A stretch of DNA of 64,000 nucleotides from Bacteroides sp. 224. GTDB lineage: Bacteria > Bacteroidota > Bacteroidia > Bacteroidales > Bacteroidaceae. Both the position numbers and the translations under genes were made by a program. Where the stretch lies: positions 41,309-105,308 of the forward strand of contig NZ_QVMK01000005.1 of NCBI RefSeq assembly GCF_010500995.1, given 5' to 3'. Below, in pieces: positions 1-8,509 of the stretch. A model generated the notes under the pieces. The model saw nothing but the letters and a program-made list of their open reading frames with translations, was not told the DNA's origin and did no database searches. The stretch's first letter is position 1, and each line of letters opens with the position of its first letter.

Positions 1-902
1 ACCTCAATCGGCGAATATTGAAATTCATTGTTGGAAGCAATTTCTACTACAGGGGCATCTTTCTTTGTCAAGTCTTTCATAAAGAGTCGATTACCAAGCG
101 AAGAACCGGATTCCTGAAGGAACATAGCCCGCTCATCTTCGCTGACACTGGCCCGGTAAAGACGTTTGGGATAGTTTTTGTTTTGATAAACCAATTTATC
201 TTCACTCTGAGGCTTTCCAATTGTATGGTAATAGATTTTATGATTCTCGTTAACGGCAGAATATACCGAACCATCAGTAGGCATATCATAAGCACTGTAA
301 TAAAAACCATCTCCTTGCCAGGATGCACCTGTGAATTTGGCCCATTGAATATGATCGTCTAATAATTGACCGGTGTTGGCATCCATTACAAAGATTTCAT
401 TCCAGTCCGATCCGCTTTTCGATATAGTATAAGCTACAAATTTCTGATTGTTCGAAAAGAAAACGCCGCCTAATGAAACAGTTCCGTCATCTGAAAGTTT
501 GTTAGGATCAAGAAATACGCGTGGTTCGCTCTCTTTGGTATCTTGCACGTAAAGTACAGATTGGTTCTGAAGCCCGTCGTTCTTATAAAAGTAATACTTT
601 CCATTCCGTTTAAAAGGAGCGCCTATCTTTTCGTAATCGGCAAGATCGGTTAATCGTTGTAACAAAGCACCACGGAATGGTATTTGTTTCAGGTATTCGC
701 CTGTTACTTTATTCTGGGCTTCTACCCAAGAGGCTGTAGCTTCGGATCTATCGTCTTCGAGCCAACGATAAGGATCGGCTACTTCGGTTTCAAAGTATAC
801 ATCAACAGTGTCTACTTTCGTTGTTTTCGGATAATTCATTTTCTTTTGTTGTGAGCAGGATGCTACCATAATTACACATACTAAGAGGAGTGTTTTTTTC
901 AT
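1..902 (-). CDS. Prolyl oligopeptidase family (S9A) lipoprotein, partial (N-terminal 300 codons)
   Basis: The reading frame is open from an ATG at 902 to the window edge, so the 3' end is missing. It starts with a lipoprotein signal (lipobox VASC, cysteine near residue 16). The mature start reads YPKTTKVDTVDVYFETEVAD followed by PYRWLEDD, the signature opening of prolyl oligopeptidases. The visible part is the cap and the seven-bladed propeller region; the catalytic serine hydrolase domain would lie beyond position 1. Family members cleave after proline in short peptides. A lipid anchor suggests the periplasm or outer membrane. Identification rests on the N-terminal motif block. Confidence 0.87.
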   Translation of the reverse strand, partial: MKKTLLLVCVIMVASCSQQKKMNYPKTTKVDTVDVYFETEVADPYRWLEDDRSEATASWVEAQNKVTGEYLKQIPFRGALLQRLTDLADYEKIGAPFKRNGKYYFYKNDGLQNQSVLYVQDTKESEPRVFLDPNKLSDDGTVSLGGVFFSNNQKFVAYTISKSGSDWNEIFVMDANTGQLLDDHIQWAKFTGASWQGDGFYYSAYDMPTDGSVYSAVNENHKIYYHTIGKPQSEDKLVYQNKNYPKRLYRASVSEDERAMFLQESGSSLGNRLFMKDLTKKDAPVVEIASNNEFQYSPIE

Positions 903-933
903 AAGTAAGTTTCAAATTGATACAAGTTAAATA

Positions 934-941
934 CAAAATTA
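934..941 (-). promoter_or_regulatory. Bacteroides-type -7 element for the prolyl oligopeptidase gene
   Basis: The minus strand reads TAATTTTG, an exact match to the TAnnTTTG element, about 32 bp before the ATG. No clear TTTG -33 box is visible. Confidence 0.5.
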
Positions 942-984
942 CGATAATTCTTTGTGAAGCTTACCCGTTGGAGAGATTAATTTA

Positions 985-1138
985 GAATCTATTCTTTTTC
1001 TATGCGGAATCTATTTCTTTTCTGTGCGAAATCTATTTGTTTTCCTTATGAAAATTATTCGTCCACCCGCGGAGTACTTTGCGTCCACCCGCGGGAGACT
1101 TTGCGTCCACCCGTGGAGTACGTTGCGTCCACCCGCGG
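985..1138. repeat. 22-bp periodic array, 7 units
   Basis: Seven consecutive 22-bp units start at 985, 1007, 1029, 1051, 1073, 1095 and 1117. The first three share an AT-rich pattern (GAATCTATT followed by a T-rich run and ATGCG or GTGCG). The last four end in the core CGTCCACCCGCGG (third copy CGTCCACCCGTGG). The last core runs into a perfect 20-bp palindrome at 1126-1145 (CGTCCACCCGCGGGTGGACG), and GACGAATAA after it mirrors TTATTCGTC at the start of the core series. No open frame crosses it. Arrays with the same 22-bp spacing but other cores occur near 16.05, 27.74 and 40.45 kb. Function unknown. Confidence 0.85.
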
Positions 1139-1313
1139 GTGGACGAATAACTTTTGCAAGAAAAAATAATAGTTGGCAGATGAAACAAAAATAAATTTCA
1201 GTATAAAAACAAAAAGAACCGACATGTCTTATTATATACTGGTTCTTAAATAGATAAGTAGATGTTCATAATTAGTTCATATAGGTTCGGAAATGATTGA
1301 AACCGGATTATTT

Positions 1314-1437
1314 TTAAGCCACGGATTACGCTGATTGCACGGATTTTAAAACACGGATAAATATTTTACTAGTTTGATATCACAAATTAAAATCTGTGTT
1401 TAAAAATCCGTCTAATCTGCGTAATCCGTGGCTAAAT
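1314..1437. repeat. Long imperfect hairpin with tandem-unit arms (CACGGATT type)
   Basis: The left arm contains repeated CACGGATT/GCTGATT units. The right arm carries the inverse units ATCTGTG, ATCCGTC, ATCTGCG and ATCCGTG about 10 bp apart. Arms of about 40 bp flank a short AT-rich loop. It is one of many tandem-armed hairpins in this window and could act as a bidirectional terminator, but no T-run follows directly. Confidence 0.75.
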
Positions 1438-1455
1438 TAAAATTAAAGTAAATGA

Positions 1456-1574
1456 GGATAGATACGCGGAAAAAACGGAATGAGCAGAAACACGCGGAAT
1501 TATTTTTTCTGCGACATAAGGACGAAAATATATCTTCCGCGTTCATCCGTTCATTCCGTTTTTTCCGCGTATCC
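1456..1574. repeat. Hairpin element (CGCGGAA type), copy 1
   Basis: Inverted arms are built on TACGCGGAAAAAACGGAATG and its complement, with a loop of about 35 bp that contains CATAAGGAC. The element at 40997-41109 has nearly the same arms. Its loop contains GTCCTTATG, the complement of this loop, so the two are copies of one roughly 115-bp element in opposite orientations. Confidence 0.8.
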
Positions 1575-1635
1575 ATTTCAACTTAACTCAAAACAAATAC
1601 AAACTAATTCTGAACACTTAATAAAGAACTATTTA

Positions 1636-1643
1636 TACCTTTG
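1636..1643 (+). promoter_or_regulatory. -7 element TACCTTTG upstream of the receiver/PEP-synthase-like gene
   Basis: TACCTTTG matches TAnnTTTG and lies 33 bp before the ATG at 1677. The heptamer repeat at 1643-1670 would fall in the very short 5' leader. Confidence 0.55.
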
Positions 1644-1670
1644 TAACTCGTAACTGGTAACTCGTAACTA
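1643..1670. repeat. Heptamer tandem repeat (GTAACTC), four copies
   Basis: GTAACTC, GTAACTG, GTAACTC and GTAACTA follow each other between the promoter element and the start codon. The same heptamer family makes the large element at 13912-14046. Here only one arm is present. Confidence 0.75.
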
Positions 1671-1676
1671 AAAGCC

Positions 1677-4634
1677 ATGCTCAGTAAACTAAAATTAAAT
1701 CAACTCTTCAAGGATACGCAATTTGTAAACTTGATGCCCCATCGTATCTTTAATGTATTATTAATAGCCAATCCTTACGATGCTTTTATGCTTGAGGATG
1801 ATGGTCGGATTGATGAAAAGCTTTTTAATGAATACACCTCGCTATCACTTCGTTATCCTCCTCGTTTTTCGCAGGTTTCTACCGAAGAGGAAGCGTTGGC
1901 AGCATTGAGTGAAATGAGTTTTGACTTGGTTATTTGTATGCCGGGTACGGGAGATAACGATAGCTTTGATATTGGTCGGCGCATTAAATCATTGTATGAG
2001 CATATTCCCATTGTTATATTAACCCCTTTCAGCCGGGGGATAACCAAGCGCATTGCCGATGAAGACTTGAGTGCTTTCGATTATATTTTTTGCTGGTTGG
2101 GGAATACAGATTTGTTATTGTCTATCATTAAACTTATTGAAGATAAAATGAATCTGGAACACGATGTGGAAGAAGTAGGCGTACAACTTATTTTGTTGGT
2201 AGAAGACAGTATCCGTTTCTATTCATCTGCATTGCCTAATCTGTATAAATTTGTGTTGATGCAAAGTCAGGAGTTCAGTACCGAAGCCTTAAATGCCCAT
2301 CAACGAACGTTGCGAATGCGTGGACGTCCTAAAATCGTATTAGCTCGCTCTTACGAGGAGGCTACTTATATATATGATAAGTATAAGAATAATGTATTAG
2401 GAGTTATTACCGATGTTCGTTTTCCGAAAGGAGAGAATAAAGATGCCTTAGCGGGTATTAAATTATGCAGCTATATAAGAAAGGAGGACCCGTTTGTACC
2501 TCTTATTATCCAATCTTCCGAGGCGGATAATGTAGCGTATGCTTCGAAATACGGTGCAACTTTTATTGATAAGAATTCAAAGAAGATGGATGTCGATTTG
2601 CGACAGGTAGTTTCAGATAATTTCGGATTTGGCGATTTTATATTTCGTAATCCAAGCACCAATGAAGAAATTGCCCGTGTGCGCAATCTGAAAGAGTTGC
2701 AGAATGTAATATTTGCTATTCCGGCAGAGTCATTCCTCTACCATATAAGTCGTAATCATGTATCTCGTTGGCTTTATTCGCGAGCTATGTTTCCTGTGGC
2801 CGAGTTCCTGAAACCGATAACAGGACACACCATGCAAGACTTGGATATGCACCGCCAGATTATCTTCGAAGCCATAGTGAAGTATCGCAAAATGAAGAAT
2901 CAGGGAGTGGTAGCCATTTTCCGGCGCGATCGTTTCGACAGATACTCCAACTTTGCCCGCATTGGAGAGGGTTCTCTGGGAGGGAAGGGTAGAGGACTGG
3001 CGTTTATCGATAATATGGTAAAGCGATATCCCGAGTATTATGAATTTGAGAATGCACATATAGCCATCCCCAAAACGGTGGTGCTTTGTACCGATGTGTT
3101 CGATGAGTTTATGGAGACGAACGGCCTTTATCAGATAGCATTAAGCGATGCCGATGATGAATCCATTCTTCGCCATTTCTTACGGGCTAAACTACCGGAT
3201 AGATTTATTGAAGACTTCTTCACCTTCTTCGATGTAGTGAAGTCGCCCATTGCCATACGCTCTTCGAGTATGCTGGAAGATTCTCATTATCAGCCTTTTG
3301 CCGGAATCTATAATACGTATATGATTCCTTATCTGGACGATAAATACGAAATGCTTCGCATGCTTTCGGATGCCATCAAAGGAGTGTATGCTTCTGTTTA
3401 TTTTAAGGATAGTAAAGCTTATATGCAGGCTACCAGCAATGTGATTGATCAGGAAAAAATGGCGGTTATTCTGCAAGAGGTAGTCGGCACTCAGTACGGA
3501 GATCATTTCTATCCTTCTATGAGTGGCGTGGCTCGTTCTTTAAACTATTATCCCATTGGCGATGAAAAAGCAGAGGAGGGCACAGTGAACCTTGCTTTAG
3601 GACTGGGTAAATATATTGTGGATGGTGGAATGACGCTGCGCTTTTCTCCTTACCACCCCAATCAGGTGTTGCAAACCAGTGAAATGGAAATAGCTCTAAA
3701 GGAAACTCAAACCAAGTTTTATGCACTCGATTTAAAGAACGTAGCCCAGGAGTTTTCCATTGATGACGGGTTTAACCTCCTGAAACTTCATGTAAAAGAT
3801 GCCGAAAAAGATGGCTCATTGCGATATATTGCTTCTACCTACGATCCTTATGATATGGTAATACGAGATGGCTTATATCCCGGTGGACGTAAAGTGATTA
3901 CTTTCGCCAATATATTACAGCATGATGTGTTTCCTCTTGCTCGTATTCTGCAATTGGTTTTGGAGCATAGCAATACGGAGGTAAGGCGTCCGGTAGAAAT
4001 AGAATTTGCAGTCAATATGAATCGGGATAGAGAACGATCGGGCACTTTCTATCTGTTACAAATTCGCCCGATTGTAGACTCCAAAGAAATGCTGGATGAG
4101 GATCTTGCTATTATTCCGGATGAACAATGCATCCTTCGATCTCAAAATAGTTTGGGGCATGGCATTATAGATGATGTATTTGATGTTGTATATGTAAAAA
4201 CAGATAATTATAGTGCGAGCAATAACCAGATGATAGCTTACGAAATAGAGAAGATAAATCAAAAATTTCTCAATGAATGCAAGAATTATGTGTTGGTTGG
4301 TCCCGGTCGTTGGGGCTCCAGCGATACATGGTTAGGTATTCCTGTGAAGTGGCCGCATATCAGCGCTGCTAAAGTTATTGTGGAGGCCGGGCTGACAAAC
4401 TATCGGGTAGATCCGAGTCAGGGAACGCACTTCTTCCAGAACCTGACATCATTTGGAGTAGGTTACTTTACCATCAATGCATTTATGAATGATGGTGTTT
4501 ACGATCAGGACTTTCTGAATAACTTGCCCGTAGTGGAAGAAACTAAGTATTTGCGACATGTCCGTTTTTCTTCTCCTATTATGATAAAGATGGATGGAAA
4601 GAAGAAACTGGGAGTAGTGCTGAAACCGGAATAG
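1677..4634 (+). CDS. Double receiver-like protein with PEP-synthase ATP-grasp domain
   Basis: This 985-residue cytoplasmic protein has three parts. Residues about 20-160 form a receiver-like fold without a clear phosphoacceptor pattern. Residues about 165-320 form a second receiver-like domain with ITDVRFPKG as the likely acceptor-aspartate strand. From about residue 425 there is a pyruvate-phosphate-dikinase/PEP-synthase N-terminal (ATP-binding) domain, with GEGSLGGKGRG near 430, SPIAIRSSSMLED near 523 and LLQIRPI near 795. The phosphohistidine swivel and PEP-binding domains of true PEP synthase are absent, so the full PEP synthase reaction is unlikely. It may be a phosphotransfer or regulatory protein. 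It is transcribed alone, with a promoter element at 1636 and a hairpin after the stop. The domain assignment is firm; the role is unknown. Confidence 0.85.
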   Translation: MLSKLKLNQLFKDTQFVNLMPHRIFNVLLIANPYDAFMLEDDGRIDEKLFNEYTSLSLRYPPRFSQVSTEEEALAALSEMSFDLVICMPGTGDNDSFDIGRRIKSLYEHIPIVILTPFSRGITKRIADEDLSAFDYIFCWLGNTDLLLSIIKLIEDKMNLEHDVEEVGVQLILLVEDSIRFYSSALPNLYKFVLMQSQEFSTEALNAHQRTLRMRGRPKIVLARSYEEATYIYDKYKNNVLGVITDVRFPKGENKDALAGIKLCSYIRKEDPFVPLIIQSSEADNVAYASKYGATFIDKNSKKMDVDLRQVVSDNFGFGDFIFRNPSTNEEIARVRNLKELQNVIFAIPAESFLYHISRNHVSRWLYSRAMFPVAEFLKPITGHTMQDLDMHRQIIFEAIVKYRKMKNQGVVAIFRRDRFDRYSNFARIGEGSLGGKGRGLAFIDNMVKRYPEYYEFENAHIAIPKTVVLCTDVFDEFMETNGLYQIALSDADDESILRHFLRAKLPDRFIEDFFTFFDVVKSPIAIRSSSMLEDSHYQPFAGIYNTYMIPYLDDKYEMLRMLSDAIKGVYASVYFKDSKAYMQATSNVIDQEKMAVILQEVVGTQYGDHFYPSMSGVARSLNYYPIGDEKAEEGTVNLALGLGKYIVDGGMTLRFSPYHPNQVLQTSEMEIALKETQTKFYALDLKNVAQEFSIDDGFNLLKLHVKDAEKDGSLRYIASTYDPYDMVIRDGLYPGGRKVITFANILQHDVFPLARILQLVLEHSNTEVRRPVEIEFAVNMNRDRERSGTFYLLQIRPIVDSKEMLDEDLAIIPDEQCILRSQNSLGHGIIDDVFDVVYVKTDNYSASNNQMIAYEIEKINQKFLNECKNYVLVGPGRWGSSDTWLGIPVKWPHISAAKVIVEAGLTNYRVDPSQGTHFFQNLTSFGVGYFTINAFMNDGVYDQDFLNNLPVVEETKYLRHVRFSSPIMIKMDGKKKLGVVLKPE

Positions 4635-4672
4635 AATTTTATGACACACTTTCTTTCCTCGTATAATATAGA

Positions 4673-4740
4673 ATGAACACAGAGGTACAAAGACACAGAG
4701 AAAGAATATAGACTCTGTGTCTTTGTGACTCTGTGTTCAT
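4673..4740. repeat. Hairpin with 8-bp tandem arms (ACACAGAG type), possible terminator
   Basis: The left arm ATGAACACAGAG, GTACAAAG, ACACAGAG is answered by CTCTGTGTCTTTGTGACTC and TGTGTTCAT. The arms are nearly perfect over 28 bp with a loop of about 12 bp. It lies between the end of the PEP-synthase-like gene and rpiB, and is close in sequence to 12758-12837. Confidence 0.8.
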
Positions 4741-4783
4741 TAATTATTTTTATTCAACTCATTTATAAATCATTCTTTTTATG

Positions 4784-4791
4784 TAAGTTTG
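4784..4791 (+). promoter_or_regulatory. -7 element TAAGTTTG upstream of rpiB
   Basis: TAAGTTTG matches TAnnTTTG and lies 33 bp before the rpiB ATG. A TTTA at 4762-4765 could be a weak -33 box, with an 18-bp gap. Confidence 0.55.
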
Positions 4792-4823
4792 CCGAATTGA
4801 AAAGAAAAATCGAAAATTACGGT

Positions 4824-5270
4824 ATGAAAGAATTGATAGGTTTAGCCTCCGACCATGCAGGATTTGAACTAAAAGAGTTTGTGAAAGAACTTCTTATAAA
4901 GCAGGGAAAAGAAGTGAAAGACTTTGGCACATATAGTAAGGATAGTTGCGACTATGCTGACTTTGCTCATCCGTTAGCTTTGGCCGTGGAAGCAGGAGAG
5001 TGTACGCAGGGTATTGCTGTTTGTGGTAGTGGAAGCGGTATTAATATGACTTTAAATAAGCATCAGGGCATTAGAGCAGCTTTATGTTGGATGCCCGAAA
5101 TAGCTACATTGGCTCGCCAACATAATGATGCAAATATTTTGGTTATGCCGGGTCGATTTATATCTACAGAAATGGCAGAACAAATCATTTCAGCTTTTTT
5201 TGCCGGTGAATTTGAGGGTGGAAGGCATTTGGAGCGAATAAAGAAGATGCCGGTTGCTGCTACAAAATAA
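4824..5270 (+). CDS. rpiB: Ribose-5-phosphate isomerase B
   Basis: The product is 148 residues, the usual length for RpiB. It interconverts ribose 5-phosphate and ribulose 5-phosphate in the pentose phosphate pathway in the cytoplasm. The start MKELIGLASDHAGFELKEF and the motif GIAVCGSGSGINMTLNKH, which holds the active-site cysteine, are characteristic. An upstream in-frame extension to 4725 has no family similarity and crosses the promoter element at 4784, so the ATG at 4824 is chosen. It is monocistronic. Confidence 0.95.
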   Translation: MKELIGLASDHAGFELKEFVKELLIKQGKEVKDFGTYSKDSCDYADFAHPLALAVEAGECTQGIAVCGSGSGINMTLNKHQGIRAALCWMPEIATLARQHNDANILVMPGRFISTEMAEQIISAFFAGEFEGGRHLERIKKMPVAATK

Positions 5271-5423
5271 TTGTCTTACAGGAAATATGCGAATCTCAAC
5301 GACTGAATATGTCCAAAGAAGAAATGGAGACTAATTTTAAGAGTCGTGTTAAATTGCCTAAAATATATTACTTTCAAGCTAATTTACCTTCCAAACTACA
5401 GCCACTTTAAAGATAATATTGCA

Positions 5424-5431
5424 TAATTTTG
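5424..5431 (+). promoter_or_regulatory. -7 element TAATTTTG for the inositol-lipid operon
   Basis: TAATTTTG matches TAnnTTTG and lies 36 bp before the ATG at 5468. It would drive the inositol-phosphate synthase gene and the four genes behind it. Confidence 0.5.
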
Positions 5432-5467
5432 CGATCAATTAATGTATTCTTTAAAAAGCAGAACAAC

Positions 5468-6765
5468 ATGGAAAATCAAATTAAGCCGGCTACCGGAAAA
5501 TTAGGAGTTTTGGTAGTAGGACTGGGAGGTGCTGTTTCTTCTACATTTGTGGTAGGAACATTGGCCGTTCGTAAAGGATTATCTCAACCTATAGGGTCAA
5601 TCACTCAATTAGCTACAATGCGTCTGGGAAAGAGAGAAGAAAATAATTTCCCAAAGATCAAGGATGTAGTTCCATTAACCGATTTAAATGATATCGTATT
5701 TGGTGGATGGGATATCTTCCCGGAAAATGTATACGATGCTTCTGTTCATGCCGAAGTTTTAAGTGAAAAAGACTTGAATGGTGTGAAAGAAGAATTGCAA
5801 GCTATTAAACCAATGCCTGCTGCTTTTGACCATGATTGGGTAAAGCGCTTAAACGGAACACATATCAAGCAAGCTGCCAACCGTTGGGAACTTACCGAAG
5901 CTATTCGCAAAGACATCCGCGACTTTAAAGCTGCCAATAATTGCGAACGTGTAGTTGTGATCTGGTCGGCAAGTACAGAAGTTTATCTTCCTTTATGCGA
6001 GGAGCATAAAACACTTGCTTCTTTAGAAAAGGCAATGAAAGATGACCGCAAAGATGTATCTCTCCAAGTATGTGTTATGCATACGCAGCTATTGCAGAAG
6101 GTGCTCCTTTCATTATGGGTGCTCCAAACCTTTGTGTAGATACACCGGCTATGTGGGAATTTGCCGAAAAGAATAAAGTGGCTATCTGCGGTAAAGACTA
6201 TAAAACCGGACAGACCATGATTAAAACGGTATTGGCTCCGATGTTGAAAACCCGTATGTTAGGATTGGATGGTTGGTTCTCTACTAACATCTTAGGAAAT
6301 CGCGATGGTGAAGTATTGGATGATCCGGACTCTTTCAAAACAAAAGAAGTAAGTAAGCTGTCTGTTATCGATACCATCTTGCAACCGGAATTGTATCCGG
6401 AACTTTATGGCAACATCTATCATAAAGTACGTATCAACTATTACCCACCTCGCAAAGACAATAAAGAAGGTTGGGACAATATTGACCTTGTAGGCTGGAT
6501 GGGATATCCAATGCAATTGAAAGTAGATTTCCTTTGCCGTGATTCTATTCTGGCTGCTCCTTTGTGCTTGGATTTAGTGTTATTTGCCGACTTGGCGCAT
6601 AGAGCAGGAATGAGTGGAATACAAGATTGGTTATCATTCTACTTCAAGAGCCCGATGCATGATTTTGATCATATTCCGGAGCATGATTTGTTTATTCAGT
6701 ACACTAAACTGAAAAATACACTTCGCAAGATGATTGGCGAAGAAACATTAGATTACTTAGACTAA
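5468..6765 (+). pseudogene. myo-Inositol-1-phosphate synthase, disrupted by a 2-bp insertion
   Basis: The enzyme would convert glucose 6-phosphate to inositol 3-phosphate, the first step of inositol-lipid synthesis. The N-terminal half has the NAD-binding motif VLVVGLGGAVSST. At 6059-6065 the sequence TCTCTCC breaks the frame: the upstream frame continues only to a stop at 6139, while the matching continuation (PSMCYAYAAIAEGAPFIMG and onward) is in another frame to 6765. Removing one TC unit restores a single protein of about 430 residues, the family length. A TTG start at 5429 is open but has no family similarity, so the ATG at 5468 is preferred. No slippery heptamer is visible, so this is a mutation, a sequencing error, or a TC-repeat slippage event. 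Confidence 0.88.
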
Positions 6766-6767
6766 AA

Positions 6768-6846
<79 letters not shown>

Positions 6847-6851
6847 ATAAT

Positions 6852-7313
6852 ATGTGGATTGCTAAATTTATAGCTACTGGGTTTGGCTCCGGCCTTTCTC
6901 CTTTTGCCCCGGGTACGGCGGGAGCATTACTGGCAACTGTTATCTGGTGGGCTTTGTCTCTGTTTTGCTCATTCGATTTATTGCTGATCCTGACAGGTGC
7001 TTTAATCATCGTGTTTACAATTGTCGGAATTTGGGCGACGGATCAAGTCGAGCCAATTTGGGGAGAAGACCCCTCCAAAGTTGTAGTAGATGAGATGGTT
7101 GGTGTATGGATTGCTTTATTAGGAGTTGCAGAGGGAAATATTTACCATGTGATAATTGCATTTGTCCTGTTTCGTCTTTTCGATATATTTAAACCTTTGG
7201 GTATCCGAAAGATGGAGGATCTTAAAGGAGGTCTGGGAGTTATGATGGATGATGTTTTAGCCGGTGTATATAGCCTGATCTTGTTGTTGGGAGGAAGATG
7301 GCTAATTGGATAA
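6852..7313 (+). CDS. PgpA-like phosphatase, probable phosphatidylinositol-phosphate phosphatase
   Basis: This 153-residue membrane protein belongs to the phosphatidylglycerophosphatase A family. Motifs are GSGLSPFAPGTAGALLA near the N terminus, EDPSKVVVDEMVGVW in the middle, FRLFDIFKPLG, and LGVMMDDVLAGV near the end, with about four membrane segments between. In B. thetaiotaomicron a PgpA-like gene in the same operon order was assigned to dephosphorylation of phosphatidylinositol phosphate. The operon context supports that role here, by inference. Its 3' end overlaps the next gene by 16 bp. Confidence 0.85.
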   Translation: MWIAKFIATGFGSGLSPFAPGTAGALLATVIWWALSLFCSFDLLLILTGALIIVFTIVGIWATDQVEPIWGEDPSKVVVDEMVGVWIALLGVAEGNIYHVIIAFVLFRLFDIFKPLGIRKMEDLKGGLGVMMDDVLAGVYSLILLLGGRWLIG

Positions 7314-7801
7314 AGGAAACTATCCGAAAACTATCCGAAAAAGGCGGGATCTTTATGTTTATAAGAGCCCAGTTTTCTTCTCAATTAGCAAGCGTTTGCG
7401 ATTTCGTTGCAACTATTTTACTGGCAAAACTCTTTGGGCTTTATTATGTATATGCCACTCTATTGGGCGCAATATGTGGAGGGGTAGTAAATTGTGTAAT
7501 AAACTACCAATGGACGTTTAAGTCGAAAGAATGCAGAAAAACGCATGTTGCATTAAAATATCTGATAGTTTGGATTGGAAGTATCCTGTTAAATACATTA
7601 GGCACCTATTGCCTGACTGAAACACTGGTACGAATACCCTGGTTAAGAGATTTGATAGACCAATATTTTGATGATTTTTTCATTATACCTAAAATCATTG
7701 TATCTTTGTTGGTCAGTTTTTTATGGAACTATAATATGCATCGGCTTTTTGTTTATAGAAACCGAAACATAAGAGACTTTTTCAGACGGAAAGAATCTTG
7801 A
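7298..7801 (+). CDS. GtrA-like four-helix membrane protein
   Basis: The 167-residue protein has four hydrophobic segments and the GtrA-type motif VNYQWTF-like block (CVINYQWTFKSK) after the second segment. GtrA-family proteins are thought to help flip or translocate lipid-linked sugars. Here the position inside an inositol-lipid operon suggests handling of an inositol lipid or its glycosylated form, which is inference. The ATG at 7298 overlaps the preceding gene in another frame, which suggests coupled translation. The C terminus is basic. Confidence 0.8.
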   Translation: MANWIKETIRKLSEKGGIFMFIRAQFSSQLASVCDFVATILLAKLFGLYYVYATLLGAICGGVVNCVINYQWTFKSKECRKTHVALKYLIVWIGSILLNTLGTYCLTETLVRIPWLRDLIDQYFDDFFIIPKIIVSLLVSFLWNYNMHRLFVYRNRNIRDFFRRKES

Positions 7802-7843
7802 CTAACAAGGGAACAAGGGAATAATTGAATAAAATCGCAATAA

Positions 7844-8506
7844 ATGAAAGCAAGAGATTGGGCACAACAGTTTATCTATAAAGTTATAGACCCTTTTGTG
7901 CGCGGATTAATCAAAATAGGAGTGACCCCCAATGTTGTTACTACCATCGGATTTTTACTTAACGTAGCCGCCGCAGGCATATTTGTGTATGGTGCTCCTT
8001 ATGGATCGGAAGGAGATTATTCTTATATTGGTTGGGGTGGATTCCTTATATTATTTGCCGGTTTGTTTGATATGCTCGACGGGCAAGTGGCTCGTATAGG
8101 CAAAATGTCTTCTAAATTTGGTGCTATGTACGACTCTGTACTCGATCGTTACAGCGAGATGGTAGTGCTTGGCGGAATCATCTATTATTTTATGTATAAC
8201 CACTTCTTTGTTGCCGGATTTATTTCGCTCGTAGCACTTGTAGGTTCAATTATGGTGAGCTATATAAGAGCCCGCGCCGAAGGTTTGGGTATAGAATGTA
8301 AAGGTGGTTTCATGCAACGCCCGGAAAGGGTTGTAATCATGGGAGTGGGAGCACTGGTCTGTGGCATTTGTTACCATTTTGCGGGATTCGAAGAGTGGGT
8401 GCTCTGGGTTTTTACGGCATCTTTATTGATTGTAGCCATATTTTCTAATATAACAGCTATCGGACGCTTAAATCATAGCCGTCGGGTAATGGAAACACAG
8501 AAATAA
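7844..8506 (+). CDS. CDP-alcohol phosphatidyltransferase, probable phosphatidylinositol-phosphate synthase
   Basis: This 220-residue integral membrane enzyme has the complete family motif D-G-x2-A-R-x8-G-x3-D-x3-D, seen as LDGQVARIGKMSSKFGAMYD followed by SVLDR near residues 80-105. It would join a CDP-lipid to an alcohol phosphate. In B. thetaiotaomicron the gene in this position was shown to make phosphatidylinositol phosphate from inositol phosphate. By context the substrate here should be inositol phosphate from the preceding synthase. If that synthase is really broken, the substrate must come from outside. Six membrane segments are likely. Confidence 0.88.
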   Translation: MKARDWAQQFIYKVIDPFVRGLIKIGVTPNVVTTIGFLLNVAAAGIFVYGAPYGSEGDYSYIGWGGFLILFAGLFDMLDGQVARIGKMSSKFGAMYDSVLDRYSEMVVLGGIIYYFMYNHFFVAGFISLVALVGSIMVSYIRARAEGLGIECKGGFMQRPERVVIMGVGALVCGICYHFAGFEEWVLWVFTASLLIVAIFSNITAIGRLNHSRRVMETQK

Positions 8507-8509
8507 ATT

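Noticed and set aside
985..1138. CRISPR array
   Set aside because: The repeated core is only 13 bp within 22-bp units, spacers are 9 bp and partly repeated, and no cas gene is present. The period is far below the 60-70 bp of CRISPR arrays.
6045..6075. Programmed ribosomal frameshift in the inositol-phosphate synthase gene
   Set aside because: A -1 or +2 shift would be needed, but no slippery heptamer or downstream pseudoknot is visible, and family members are encoded in one frame. A TC duplication explains it more simply.
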